Positions 17,659 to 26,156 of a stretch of 64,000 nt of DNA are shown one piece after another (within the stretch, counting starts at the first letter, position 1; every line of letters begins with the position of its first letter). A model generated the notes under the pieces. That model was not told where the DNA came from. It made no database searches and worked only from the letters and a program-made list of their open reading frames with translations. Made by a program: the position numbers and the translations under genes. Location of the stretch: assembly GCF_900090285.1 (NCBI RefSeq), contig NZ_LT607754.1, forward strand, positions 3,746,001-3,810,000, given 5' to 3'. Origin of the DNA: Micromonospora inositola. Its GTDB lineage: Bacteria; Actinomycetota; Actinomycetes; Mycobacteriales; Micromonosporaceae.

Positions 17659-18377
17659 GCCCGGGCGGCGGCCGCCACCGCGGCGCGGCGTTCCGAGCGG
17701 AGCCGCTCGGACCAGGTGTCGTCCAGCGTGGGAAGCTGGTGGACGCCGGTGGCCCAGCGCAGCAGCAGGTCGGCCAGCGCCGGGTTGCGGGCCAGGGCGG
17801 GCCCGTGCGAGTACGTGCCGAGCAGCTTGCCCCGCCACGCGCCCTCGGTGGCGCCGTCGTTGCCGACCCCGGCGGTGACCCGGGCCAGCGGCGACACGCC
17901 GGGCCCGAGGTGCGTGCGCCCGCCGTGGTTCTCGAAGCCGCTCAGCGCGGGGACGCCCAGCCGCGGGTCGACCTCGCCGGCCAGCTCGCCGACGGCCCGG
18001 GTGGGCCCGCGGTCGGAGGAGAGGTCGAGCAGCTCCAGCCCCGCGCATTTGGTGCCCTTGGCGAAGAACGAGGTGCCGAGGAGTTGGTAGCCGGCGCAGA
18101 CGCCGAAGACGACCGAACCCTGGGCCACCGCCCGGTGCAGGCCGCCGTCGGCGAGCAGCCGCTGGGCGCCGAGCGCCTGCGGGCCGTCCTCGCCGCCGCC
18201 GATCAGGTAGATGTCGGCGGTGGCGGGCAGCCGCTGGTCGGAGCGGACCTCCAGCGCCTCGACCGGCATGCCACGCAGCTGGGCCCGGCGGGCCAGGATC
18301 AGCATGTTGCCCCGGTCGCCGTACGTGGAGAGCAGGTCGGGATAGATCCAGACGATGCGCAGGCTCTCAGTTGACAC
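17655..18377 (-). CDS. gatD: Lipid II isoglutaminyl synthase, glutaminase subunit GatD
   Basis: A 240-residue class I glutamine amidotransferase of the CobB/CobQ type. The nucleophile is Cys94 in GVCAGYQLLG and the catalytic His is His191 in YSHGPALARN. It releases ammonia from glutamine and hands it to MurT, which amidates the D-Glu of lipid II to D-isoglutamine. The GTG at 18377 lies inside the last codons of murT, an 11-nt overlap that argues for tight coupling and stoichiometric production of the two subunits. The start choice leaves VSTESLRIVWIYPDLL, the normal family N-terminus. Confidence 0.93.
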   Translation of the reverse strand: MSTESLRIVWIYPDLLSTYGDRGNMLILARRAQLRGMPVEALEVRSDQRLPATADIYLIGGGEDGPQALGAQRLLADGGLHRAVAQGSVVFGVCAGYQLLGTSFFAKGTKCAGLELLDLSSDRGPTRAVGELAGEVDPRLGVPALSGFENHGGRTHLGPGVSPLARVTAGVGNDGATEGAWRGKLLGTYSHGPALARNPALADLLLRWATGVHQLPTLDDTWSERLRSERRAAVAAAARA

Positions 18378-19629
18378 GGTCCAGCTCCGCTCGGATGTCC
18401 TGGAATGCGGTGTAGTTGGCGATGACCTCCAGGCGGCCCGGTGGCGCCGCCCGGATCGCATCGTCGAAGGTCCGGACGTGCTGGAACGGCACGCCGTTGA
18501 CGTCCAGCCGGACGGCCAGGTCGTACGCCCGGTCGCCGGTGATCAGGACCTGCCGGCCGCGCAGCGGGGCGAAGTCGACGTCGAAGAGCCAGGAGGTGTC
18601 CAGCCCGTCGGGGTCGCGGGCGTTGATGGAGAGCAGGGTGGGCGCCTCGTCGGCCATGTCGAACGCCTCCAGCCAGCTGGCCGGGTTCTTGGCCAGCAGC
18701 AGCCGGATGTTGCGCCCGTCCCGGTCCACCTGGGCGTAGCGGCCGGCGACCGAGGTGACCGTGCCGAGCCGGGAGACCGCGTCCACCGGGCGTACGCCGA
18801 ACTCGGCGGCGACGGCGAGGGCGGTCGCCGCGTTGCCCAGGTTGACCTTGCCGGGGAGCTGGAGCTGGATCTTGTGCCAGGCGCCGGTCGGGTCGAGCAC
18901 GCCGTCGTCCTCGACGGTCCACTGCGGCTCGGGGCGGCGCAGCGGGCAGCCGGTGCACCGCCACTGCTCGCCCGAGCGCTCGATAGTCGATCCGCACTCG
19001 GGGCACACCCACGAGTCGTCGTGCCAGCGCTGGCCGGCGCTGAACCAGGTGACGTGCGGCGGGATGTGGCCGCGGGCCGGGTCGGCGGGCGGGGTGGCGG
19101 CCCAGACGACCATCGGGTCGTCGGCGTTGGCGACCACCCGCACGTCGGGGTGCTGGACCAGCGCGGCACGCCAGAGCTGCGCCATCATGGCGACCTCCTT
19201 GGCCCGGTCGAGCTGGTCGCGGGAGAGGTTGAGCAGTGCCACGACGTGCGGCTCGGTGGCCTCCAGCACCTGGGCGAGGTAGTGCTCGTCGACCTCGAGC
19301 ACCGCGTACGGGGTGCTGCCGGCCTTCGCCAGGGCCGAGGTGTGGCCGGTGGGCATGTTGGCGCCGAAGGAGTTGGTGGCGACCCGGCCGAGCACGCCGA
19401 CGGCGGCGGTGGTGAGCCGGGTGGTGGTGGTCTTGCCGTTGGTGCCGGACACCAGGGCGATCGCCCGCCCCGCCGACAGGTGCGCGAGCAGTTCGGGATC
19501 GATCTTGAGGCCGATCCAGCCGCCGATCACCGAGCCGTCGCCACGGCCGGCGGCTCGGGACAGCGCCGCGGCGGTCCGCGACACGGAGCTGGCCACCTTT
19601 GCCCGCAGGGGAATTTTCGCGTCCGTCAC
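18367..19629 (-). CDS. murT: Lipid II isoglutaminyl synthase, Mur-ligase subunit MurT
   Basis: A 420-residue Mur-ligase-like protein that activates the D-Glu alpha-carboxyl of lipid II for amidation. The ATP loop is SGTNGKTTTTRL near residue 60. A Cys4 zinc-ribbon insertion (CPECG ... CTGC) sits in the middle domain, and the C-terminal DUF1727 domain is present (ITGDRAYDLAVRLDV). The GTG at 19629 is chosen because TAACCT lies 7 nt upstream; longer in-frame starts would run through the mraZ control region. It is transcribed away from the dcw cluster, back to back with mraZ. Confidence 0.93.
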   Translation of the reverse strand: MTDAKIPLRAKVASSVSRTAAALSRAAGRGDGSVIGGWIGLKIDPELLAHLSAGRAIALVSGTNGKTTTTRLTTAAVGVLGRVATNSFGANMPTGHTSALAKAGSTPYAVLEVDEHYLAQVLEATEPHVVALLNLSRDQLDRAKEVAMMAQLWRAALVQHPDVRVVANADDPMVVWAATPPADPARGHIPPHVTWFSAGQRWHDDSWVCPECGSTIERSGEQWRCTGCPLRRPEPQWTVEDDGVLDPTGAWHKIQLQLPGKVNLGNAATALAVAAEFGVRPVDAVSRLGTVTSVAGRYAQVDRDGRNIRLLLAKNPASWLEAFDMADEAPTLLSINARDPDGLDTSWLFDVDFAPLRGRQVLITGDRAYDLAVRLDVNGVPFQHVRTFDDAIRAAPPGRLEVIANYTAFQDIRAELDRVN

Positions 19630-19642
19630 GCGAGCGAGGTTA
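19630..19642 (-). promoter_or_regulatory. -10 box of murT, leaderless spacing
   Basis: On the minus strand TAACCT (19637-19642) is followed by 7 nt and then the GTG start at 19629. A convincing -35 box is not seen. Confidence 0.5.
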
Positions 19643-19781
19643 CCGGACCCGTGGCCCCGCCAGATCGCCGCCGACGGCGATCCGTTCGGCCGGGGTGACC
19701 AGGCGGACGGCCGGCTCGCGCTCGGCCGGATGGAGTCGATCAATGTCGGGTAGCGGACGCGGCCGGTGGGCCGCCGCGGCC

Positions 19782-19797
19782 CTCCACTCCGCTCCAC
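19782..19797 (-). promoter_or_regulatory. Pair of inverted MraZ-box-like repeats
   Basis: CTCCAC occurs at 19782-19787 and again at 19792-19797. Read on the minus strand this is GTGGAG twice with a 10-nt period, the same unit and period as the direct array at 19860-19895. It lies about 90-105 bp upstream of the inferred mraZ transcription start and faces murT. Confidence 0.45.
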
Positions 19798-19853
19798 CCC
19801 CTCTGACGTGCGCTTTTGCGCGCGGAAACGGCGCGCCACGCGGGCGTTTCTGG

Positions 19854-19895
19854 TTGCGGGTGGAGGGAAGTGGAGTAGAGTGGGGCGCAATGGTG
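19854..19895 (+). promoter_or_regulatory. mraZ promoter overlapped by MraZ-box array
   Basis: TTGCGG (19854-19859), a 16-nt spacer and TAGAGT (19876-19881) form a good promoter. Overlapping it, TGG(A/G/T)G recurs at 19861, 19871, 19881 and 19891 with an exact 10-nt period. MraZ proteins bind tandem short G-rich repeats with this helical spacing upstream of their own gene, so autoregulation of the dcw operon is likely. The leader to the mraZ start would be about 80 nt. Confidence 0.75.
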
Positions 19896-19969
19896 AGGCC
19901 GGGAGGGTCGCACCGGCCCGGGGGGTCAGCGGCGCCGCGAACGCCGCTCAGGGCGAGGGGGTTGGGCCG

Positions 19970-20401
19970 ATGTTCCTCGGCACCCACACTCCGCGCCTGG
20001 ACGACAAAGGCCGGTTGATTCTTCCGGCGAAGTTCCGGGATGAGCTGGCGGGGGGTGTCGTGATCACCAAAGGGCAGGAGCGCTGCCTCTACGTCTTCCC
20101 GATGCCCGAGTTCCAGCGGATCGCGGAGCAGTTGCGCGCGCAACCGATGACGCACAAGGCGGCCCGGGCCTACAGCCGGGTCTTCTTCGCCAGCGCGCAC
20201 GACGAGGTCCCGGACAAGCAGGGCCGGGTGACCATCCCCGGGCACCTGCGCTCGTACGCCGCCCTCGACCGCGATCTGGTCGTGATCGGCGCGAGCACCC
20301 GGGTGGAGATCTGGGACAGGGCGGCCTGGGAGGCCTACCTCGCGGAGAGCGAAGACGACTTCGCCGACATCGAGGAGGGGGTGCTGCCCGGCGGTCTGTA
20401 G
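19970..20401 (+). CDS. mraZ: Transcriptional regulator MraZ
   Basis: A 143-residue AbrB-fold protein with two SpoVT/MraZ repeats. The first carries [16 protein letters not shown] and the second [16 protein letters not shown]; these DxxGR motifs contact DNA in oligomeric rings. It represses the dcw operon in characterised bacteria. The ATG at 19970 has GAGGGGG upstream and gives the canonical [15 protein letters not shown] start. It is the first gene of the dcw cluster, and repeats that fit MraZ binding overlap its promoter. Confidence 0.95.
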   Translation: MFLGTHTPRLDDKGRLILPAKFRDELAGGVVITKGQERCLYVFPMPEFQRIAEQLRAQPMTHKAARAYSRVFFASAHDEVPDKQGRVTIPGHLRSYAALDRDLVVIGASTRVEIWDRAAWEAYLAESEDDFADIEEGVLPGGL

Positions 20402-20607
20402 GGCGTGGCGACGCCCGGCGTACTGCGAGATCTCCAGCCGCTTTCGAGTTCCTGGCACCCCTTCCCCGGTGCCAGGCGCACGATCCGTATCGGGGCCGCG
20501 GCCTCCGGCGGGCGGGAGCGGATGGGGATCTGGCGGTACGACGAGGCGTCGTGGCGACGACAGGACGCGGCACGGACGGAAGTGGGTCTCAACCAGTGGG
20601 GGTCGAC
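20402..20607 (+). ncRNA. Structured leader between mraZ and rsmH (possible mraW RNA motif)
   Basis: This 206-nt gap has several strong stems: GGGCGT/ACGCCC right after the mraZ stop (20401-20416), CCTGGCACC/GGTGCCAGG (20451-20459 with 20468-20476), and ACGACG/CGTCGT at about 20537-20551. An RNA motif upstream of mraW (rsmH) is known from comparative work in Actinobacteria, and this could be a member. I cannot test it against the published consensus here. Confidence 0.4.
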
Positions 20608-21717
20608 ATGGGGGAGCTGCGTGGCACGCATGTGCCGGTGCTGCTCGAGCGGTGTCTCGAGCTGCTGGCCCCCGCGCTGTGTCGGAACGGACGCACCGTC
20701 TACGTCGACGCGACGCTCGGGCTGGCCGGGCACGCCGAGGCGGTCCTTCAGGCGCATCCGAACACGGTGCTGATCGGCCTGGACCGGGACACGGAGGCCC
20801 TCGCCCACGCGCGGGTCCGGCTGGCCCGGTTCGCCGACCGGATCCACCTCGAGCACGCCGTCTACGACGAGCTGCCCGAGGTGCTCGACCGGCTGGGCTA
20901 CCCGGCGATCGACGGGATCCTGTTCGACCTCGGCGTCTCGTCCCTGCAACTCGACGCGCCCGACCGCGGGTTCGCGTACGCGCAGGACGCGCCGCTGGAC
21001 ATGCGGATGGACCAGACCCGGGGGGTGACCGCCGAGGAGGTGGTCAACACGTACGGCCATCCGGAACTGGCCCGGGTGCTGCGGGTGTACGGCGAGGAGA
21101 AGTTCGCCGGGCGGATCGCCTCGGCGATCATCCGGGAGCGGGAGCGCGCCCGGATCACCTCGTCCGCGCGGCTGGCCGAGCTGGTCAGAGAGAGCATTCC
21201 GGCACCAGCCCGACGAACCGGGGGACACCCGGCAAAGAGAACGTTTCAGGCTTTACGGATCGAGGTAAACAGGGAGCTGGCGGCGCTGGAGACGGCGCTG
21301 CCGGCCGCTCTCGACAAGCTCACCGTGGGCGGCCGCATGGTGGTCCTGTCCTACCACTCGCTGGAGGACCGGCTCACCAAGCAGGCGCTCGCCGACCGGG
21401 TCCGCAGCAAGGGCCCGGTCGACCTCCCGGTCGAACTGCCCGGGTCGGGCCCGACGTTCCGGCTGCTCAGCCGGGGCGCCGAGCTCGCCGGGGAGGCGGA
21501 GGTGGCCGCGAACCCGCGCGCTTCCTCCGTGCGGCTGCGGGCCGCGGAACGGCTCGACCCGGAGGCGGCCCGGCAGGGGCGTACCGACCGCGAACGGTAC
21601 CGCCGCCGGGTCAAGGCGATGCACCAACCGGGTACGGGGTCACCGGGATCCGCGACGGATCCGCGGTCGACCCCCGGGGACGGCAGTGGGACGGACGAAG
21701 AGGGGGAGGGGACATGA
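20608..21717 (+). CDS. rsmH: 16S rRNA (cytosine(1402)-N(4))-methyltransferase RsmH
   Basis: A 369-residue methyltransferase that modifies C1402 in the ribosomal P-site region. The family opening [13 protein letters not shown] is followed by the SAM site [15 protein letters not shown], the motif [30 protein letters not shown], and the late [14 protein letters not shown] and [10 protein letters not shown] blocks. The ATG at 20608 gives the usual [11 protein letters not shown] start; GTG 20596 or GTG 20551 are in-frame alternatives. The stop overlaps the ftsL-like start (ATGA). The C-terminal 60 residues are a disordered Pro/Gly/Arg-rich tail. Confidence 0.94.
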   Translation: MGELRGTHVPVLLERCLELLAPALCRNGRTVYVDATLGLAGHAEAVLQAHPNTVLIGLDRDTEALAHARVRLARFADRIHLEHAVYDELPEVLDRLGYPAIDGILFDLGVSSLQLDAPDRGFAYAQDAPLDMRMDQTRGVTAEEVVNTYGHPELARVLRVYGEEKFAGRIASAIIRERERARITSSARLAELVRESIPAPARRTGGHPAKRTFQALRIEVNRELAALETALPAALDKLTVGGRMVVLSYHSLEDRLTKQALADRVRSKGPVDLPVELPGSGPTFRLLSRGAELAGEAEVAANPRASSVRLRAAERLDPEAARQGRTDRERYRRRVKAMHQPGTGSPGSATDPRSTPGDGSGTDEEGEGT

Positions 21718-22313
21718 ACGTCAACAAGCGCGACGGCCGGGACGCCGTCGGGCAGCGCGCACCGCGGTCGGGGGGCCGGACCGCGGCGCAGCGCACCACG
21801 CGAGGGACGACCGCGACGGCGGAGGCGGACCGGCCCGACCGCCGGGAGGAAACCCGCGCCCGGGGGGCGCGCGGGTTTCCCACCCAGGGCAGCGCCGCGC
21901 TGCGGCCGGCCGAGCGGACGAAGGCCACCACGACGGCGTCGCCGCGGCTGCGGGTCGCCCCGCCGCCGCCGGTCTCCGTGCCGCGGGCCCCGTTCGTCGG
22001 GCTGATCCTGGTGCTGGTGGTCGGCGGGGTGCTCGGCATCCTGCTGGTCAACACGAAGATCAACGAGAACGCCTTCAAGCTGGAGAAGCTGCAGCAGCAG
22101 CAGGCCAAGCTCGACGTCGACCAGCAGCAGCTGGAGAAGGAGATCGCCGAGCAGAAGGCGCCGGGCAACCTGACCGCCAACGCCCGCAAGCTCGGCCTGG
22201 TCGAGTCCGGCGAGCCCGCCTACATCCGGCTGCCGGACGGGAAGACGATCGGCGTTCCGCACCCGGCGGAGGGTGCGCCGGCCGTCACCAGCCAGCAGGG
22301 CAACGGGGGGTAG
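21714..22313 (+). CDS. ftsL: FtsL-like septum formation protein
   Basis: A 199-residue bitopic membrane protein in the ftsL position between rsmH and ftsI. A long basic, disordered cytoplasmic region (1-90) is followed by one membrane helix (about 93-112) and a Gln/Lys/Leu-rich coiled coil (118-148), then a short tail. FtsL and FtsB form the complex that activates FtsWI. Sequence similarity across this family is low, so the call rests on position and layout. It starts inside the rsmH stop codon (ATGA) and ends 4 nt before ftsI. Confidence 0.8.
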   Translation: MNVNKRDGRDAVGQRAPRSGGRTAAQRTTRGTTATAEADRPDRREETRARGARGFPTQGSAALRPAERTKATTTASPRLRVAPPPPVSVPRAPFVGLILVLVVGGVLGILLVNTKINENAFKLEKLQQQQAKLDVDQQQLEKEIAEQKAPGNLTANARKLGLVESGEPAYIRLPDGKTIGVPHPAEGAPAVTSQQGNGG

Positions 22314-22317
22314 TCAG

Positions 22318-24540
22318 GTGCCCCCGAGATCGGAGGAACCGCGCCGGGACGCCACGGGCTCCCGGCGCGGCTCGTCCCGGGGCGGTCGGGGCGCCGACCC
22401 GCGCTCCGGCGAGCCGGGCGTCGGCGGGATCTCCGACGCTCGGGCGTACACGCCCCGGGGGCGCACCATCCGCGAGGGCGGCGGGGCCGCCCGCTCCGTG
22501 CCCACCGGGGGCGCGGAGCAGCGGCGTACCCCGCGCAGCAGCCGCTCCGGCGACCCGTTCCGGCCGGCGTTGCAGGTGCTCGACGGCGGCCGGGCCGGCG
22601 CCGGCCGCACCGGCCGGCGGGAGACCGCCGCGGGCGGCCGGGCCGGGGTGGTGCGGACCGTCTCACCGCGCCCGTCGCGGGAGCCGTTCGACGACGACGA
22701 GGCCCCGGCGCCGCGGCGCCGGCCGGGCCCGCGCCGGCCGGACCGGCCCGCCGCCCGGCGGCCGTCGCGCAAGCCGCGCCGCCCGCCGAAGCTCGCCGAC
22801 CCGCGCCGCCGGCTGCGGCTCGGCACGCTGCTCACCCTGACGCTCTTCGCCGCGATCGGCATCCGGCTGGTCTTCCTGCAGACCGTGGACACCCCGGCGT
22901 ACGCCGACGGCGGCGTCACCGACCGGCTCGCCGTGGTCGACCTGCCCGCCCCGCGCGGCGCGATCTACGACCGGACCGGCGACCCGCTGGCGCACAGCGT
23001 CGAGGCCCGGTACGTCTTCGCCGACCCGACCCGGGTCAAGGACCGGTTCGCCACCGCCCGGCTGCTCTCCCCGCTGCTCGGCAAGCGGGTCTCCGACCTG
23101 GCCGACAAGATGAAGCCGCGCACCCTGCCCGGCACCGCCACCCCGTCGCAGTTCGAGTACCTGGCCCGCGGGGTCGACATCGCCAGGGCCAAGCAGATCG
23201 TGGCGCTGGACCTGGCCGGCATCGGCGTGCACCGGGACGAGCGGCGTGAGGTACCCGGCGGTGATCTGGGCGCCAACCTGATCGGCTTCGTCAGCCAGGA
23301 CATGGTCGGCCTGGAGGGGCTGGAGGCGAAGTACGACGACCTGCTCCAGGGGCAGGCGGGCAAGAAGACCTACGAGGTCGGCCAGGGCGACCTGGCCGCG
23401 CCGATCCCCGGCGGCTACAGCCAGACCACCCAGCCCAAGCCGGGCAGCTCGCTGGAGCTGACCATCGACCGGGACCTCCAGTTCCAGACCCAGCGGATCC
23501 TCACCGCCCAGATGGCGCAGACCAGGGGCAGCGTCAGCGCCGCCGTGATCATCGACGTGCACACCGGCGAGGTGCTGGCCCAGGCCAGCAACCCCACCTA
23601 CGACGCGGCGGACCCGGAGGGCAGCAAGCCGACGGACCGCGAGGACGCGGCGACCAGCTTCGTGGTCGACCCGGGCTCGATCCACAAGGCGATCACCTAC
23701 GGCGCGGCCCTCCAGGAGGGCGTGATCAGCCCGGACACCACGATGCCCATTGCCAACACCATCCAGAGGGGCGACCAGACCTTCCGGGACACCCATCCGG
23801 CCGACGGGCAGCGGATGAGCATCCCCGGGATGCTGGCCTACTCCTCCAACGTCGCGACCATCGAGATCGCCGACAAGCTGGGCCGGGACCGGCTGATCGA
23901 CTACCAGAAGCGGTTCGGGCTCGGCCAGCCCACCCGCGAGGGCATGCCGGGGGAGGCCTCCGGGCGGCTGCTGCCCGCCGAGGAGTGGAGCAGGTCGTCG
24001 TACGGGTCGGTGCCGATCGGGCACAGCGTCGACGCCACCCCGCTGCAGATGGCCGCCGCGTACGCCGCCATCGCCAACAACGGCACGTACGTCCAGCCGC
24101 ACCTGATCAAGGACGTGATCGGCCCGGACGGCAAGCGGACGCCAGGCCCGAAGCCGGTGACCCGGTCGGTGCTCAGCCCGCAGAACGCCGCCGCGCTGCG
24201 CACGATGCTGGAGGCGGTCACCACGGTCAACGGTCCGGAGGGGCCGGCCACCGGCCTCGCCGCCGCCGTCCCCGGCTACCGGGTGGCCGGCAAGACCGGC
24301 ACCGGCCTGCGGTACGCCGACGGCAAGCTGCAGCCCGGCGAGGTCGGCTCGTTCATCGGGATGGCCCCGGCCGAGCATCCCCGGTACGTGGTGGCGGTCT
24401 TCGTCTGGAGCCCCGGCGGCGAGGGCGGCGCGGTCGCCGCGCCGGCCTTCCGGGAGATGATGGGCTACACCCTGCGGCACTACCGGGTGCCGCCGTCGGC
24501 GACCAGCAGGTCGCCCAAGTTCGAGGTCTTTCCGCGCTGA
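22318..24540 (+). CDS. ftsI: Septal peptidoglycan transpeptidase FtsI (PBP3 class)
   Basis: A 740-residue class B penicillin-binding protein that crosslinks septal peptidoglycan with FtsW. An unusually long Arg/Pro/Gly-rich cytoplasmic tail (about 165 residues) precedes the single membrane helix (about 168-188). The PBP dimerisation domain begins at LPAPRGAIYDRTGDPLA. The transpeptidase motifs are intact: SIHK with Ser454, SSN at 509-511 and KTGT from Lys659. The GTG at 22318 has a GGGGGG stretch upstream. It follows the ftsL-like gene by 4 nt. Confidence 0.95.
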   Translation: MPPRSEEPRRDATGSRRGSSRGGRGADPRSGEPGVGGISDARAYTPRGRTIREGGGAARSVPTGGAEQRRTPRSSRSGDPFRPALQVLDGGRAGAGRTGRRETAAGGRAGVVRTVSPRPSREPFDDDEAPAPRRRPGPRRPDRPAARRPSRKPRRPPKLADPRRRLRLGTLLTLTLFAAIGIRLVFLQTVDTPAYADGGVTDRLAVVDLPAPRGAIYDRTGDPLAHSVEARYVFADPTRVKDRFATARLLSPLLGKRVSDLADKMKPRTLPGTATPSQFEYLARGVDIARAKQIVALDLAGIGVHRDERREVPGGDLGANLIGFVSQDMVGLEGLEAKYDDLLQGQAGKKTYEVGQGDLAAPIPGGYSQTTQPKPGSSLELTIDRDLQFQTQRILTAQMAQTRGSVSAAVIIDVHTGEVLAQASNPTYDAADPEGSKPTDREDAATSFVVDPGSIHKAITYGAALQEGVISPDTTMPIANTIQRGDQTFRDTHPADGQRMSIPGMLAYSSNVATIEIADKLGRDRLIDYQKRFGLGQPTREGMPGEASGRLLPAEEWSRSSYGSVPIGHSVDATPLQMAAAYAAIANNGTYVQPHLIKDVIGPDGKRTPGPKPVTRSVLSPQNAAALRTMLEAVTTVNGPEGPATGLAAAVPGYRVAGKTGTGLRYADGKLQPGEVGSFIGMAPAEHPRYVVAVFVWSPGGEGGAVAAPAFREMMGYTLRHYRVPPSATSRSPKFEVFPR

Positions 24541-24618
24541 GCGGGGCGGGCGGGACATCATCGGTGAGTGGCGACGAACCACCGGGGCGGCTGTGCGGTC
24601 GGAACCCGGACGACCGGG

Positions 24619-24632
24619 TAGGGTCTGACGCC
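24619..24632 (+). promoter_or_regulatory. -10 box of murE, leaderless spacing
   Basis: TAGGGT at 24619-24624 lies 8 nt before the GTG at 24633, giving murE-murF-mraY a likely internal promoter inside the dcw cluster. Confidence 0.5.
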
Positions 24633-26156
24633 GTGCCCGGCAATCCACGTCCCCGTACCGTGAATCCCGTCCGGCTCGGCGACCTCGCCGCGCGGCTCGC
24701 CGTCGCGCCGCCCGAGGACGCCGCCGAGGTGGCCGTGACCGGGGTGACCCACGCCAGCCAGGAGGTCCGCCCCGGGGACCTGTACGCGGCGCTGCCCGGC
24801 GCCCGCCGGCACGGCGCGGAGTTCGCCGCGGGGGCGGCCGAGGCCGGCGCGGTGGCCCTGTTGACCGACCCGGCCGGCGCGGAGCTGGCCGCCGCGGCGG
24901 GCCTGCCGACGCTGGTGGTCGACGACCCCCGGGCGGTGCTCGGCGAGGTCGCCGGCACCGTCTACGGCGAGCCGACCGCGGGGCTGACCGTGATCGGGGT
25001 CACCGGCACCGCCGGCAAGACCTCCACCAGCTACCTGATCGAGTCGGGGCTGCGCGCCGCCGGTCACACCACCGGCCTGATCGGCACCGTGGAGACCCGG
25101 CTGGGCGACCTGGTGATCGACAGCGTCCGGACCACCCCGGAGGCGACCGACCTGCACGCCATGCTCGCCGTCGCCCGGGAGCGCGGGGTGAGTGCGGTGG
25201 TCATGGAGGTCTCCAGCCACGCCCTGGCCATGGGACGCGTCGGCGGGGTCCGCTTCACCGTCGGCGGCTACACCAACTTCGGCTCCGACCACCTGGACTT
25301 CCACGCCGACGAGGCGGACTACTTCGCGGCCAAGGCGAAGCTCTTCGACGGCCGCTGCCAGGTCGAGGTGCTCAACCACGACGACCCGGCGCTGCGGCCG
25401 CTGTTCAAGCCGGCCACGGTCAGCTACTCGGCGGCCGGCGACCCGACCGCCACCTGGTGGGCCGACGGCATCGACGGCGAGGGGTACGCCCAGCGCTTCA
25501 CCGTGCACGGCCCGGACGGGCTGGCGCTGCCCGCCGTCGTGGCGCTGCCGGGCCGGCACAATGTGGCGAACGCGCTGCTGGCCGTCGCCACCCTGGTCGC
25601 CGCCGGGGTGGACCCGGCCACCGCGGTGGCCGGGGTGTCCGCCTGCGGCGGGGTGCCGGGGCGGCTGGAGCTGGTCAGCGGCGACGCGCCGGTGCGCGGG
25701 GTGGTGGACTACGCGCACAAGGCGAACGCGATCGAGGCCGTCCTGGTCGCGCTGCGCGGGCTGAGCGCCGGACGGTTGATCTGCGTGATCGGCGCGGGCG
25801 GCGACCGGGACCGGGGCAAGCGGCCGGTGATGGGCGCCGCCGCGGCGGAGGGAGCCGACGTGGTGCTGGTCACCGACGACAACCCGCGCACCGAGGACCC
25901 GGCCGCGATCCGGGCCGAGGTGCTCGCCGGGGCGTACGCGGCGAACGCCGCCGCCCGGATCATCGAGGCGCCCGGCCGGCGGGCCGCCATCGCCGAGGCG
26001 GTCCGGCTGGCCGAACCGGGCGACGTGGTGGCGCTGCTGGGCAAGGGGCAGGAGCGCGGCCAGGAGATCGCCGGCGAGGTGTTCCCGTTCGACGACCGCG
26101 TCGAGCTGGCCGAGGCGTTGCGTGCCCGCTTCGGTGACCTGGCGGGTCGACGGTGA
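24633..26156 (+). CDS. murE: UDP-MurNAc-tripeptide synthetase MurE (meso-DAP adding)
   Basis: A 507-residue Mur ligase that adds the third residue of the stem peptide. The ATP loop is in VTGTAGKTSTSYL (about 124-132). DNPR at residues 416-419 (TDDNPRTEDP) is the signature of enzymes that take meso-diaminopimelate. The central ligase signature EVSSHALAMGRV is present. The GTG at 24633 is preferred because of the TAGGGT box 8 nt before it and no ribosome site. The stop overlaps murF as GTGA. Confidence 0.95.
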   Translation: MPGNPRPRTVNPVRLGDLAARLAVAPPEDAAEVAVTGVTHASQEVRPGDLYAALPGARRHGAEFAAGAAEAGAVALLTDPAGAELAAAAGLPTLVVDDPRAVLGEVAGTVYGEPTAGLTVIGVTGTAGKTSTSYLIESGLRAAGHTTGLIGTVETRLGDLVIDSVRTTPEATDLHAMLAVARERGVSAVVMEVSSHALAMGRVGGVRFTVGGYTNFGSDHLDFHADEADYFAAKAKLFDGRCQVEVLNHDDPALRPLFKPATVSYSAAGDPTATWWADGIDGEGYAQRFTVHGPDGLALPAVVALPGRHNVANALLAVATLVAAGVDPATAVAGVSACGGVPGRLELVSGDAPVRGVVDYAHKANAIEAVLVALRGLSAGRLICVIGAGGDRDRGKRPVMGAAAAEGADVVLVTDDNPRTEDPAAIRAEVLAGAYAANAAARIIEAPGRRAAIAEAVRLAEPGDVVALLGKGQERGQEIAGEVFPFDDRVELAEALRARFGDLAGRR

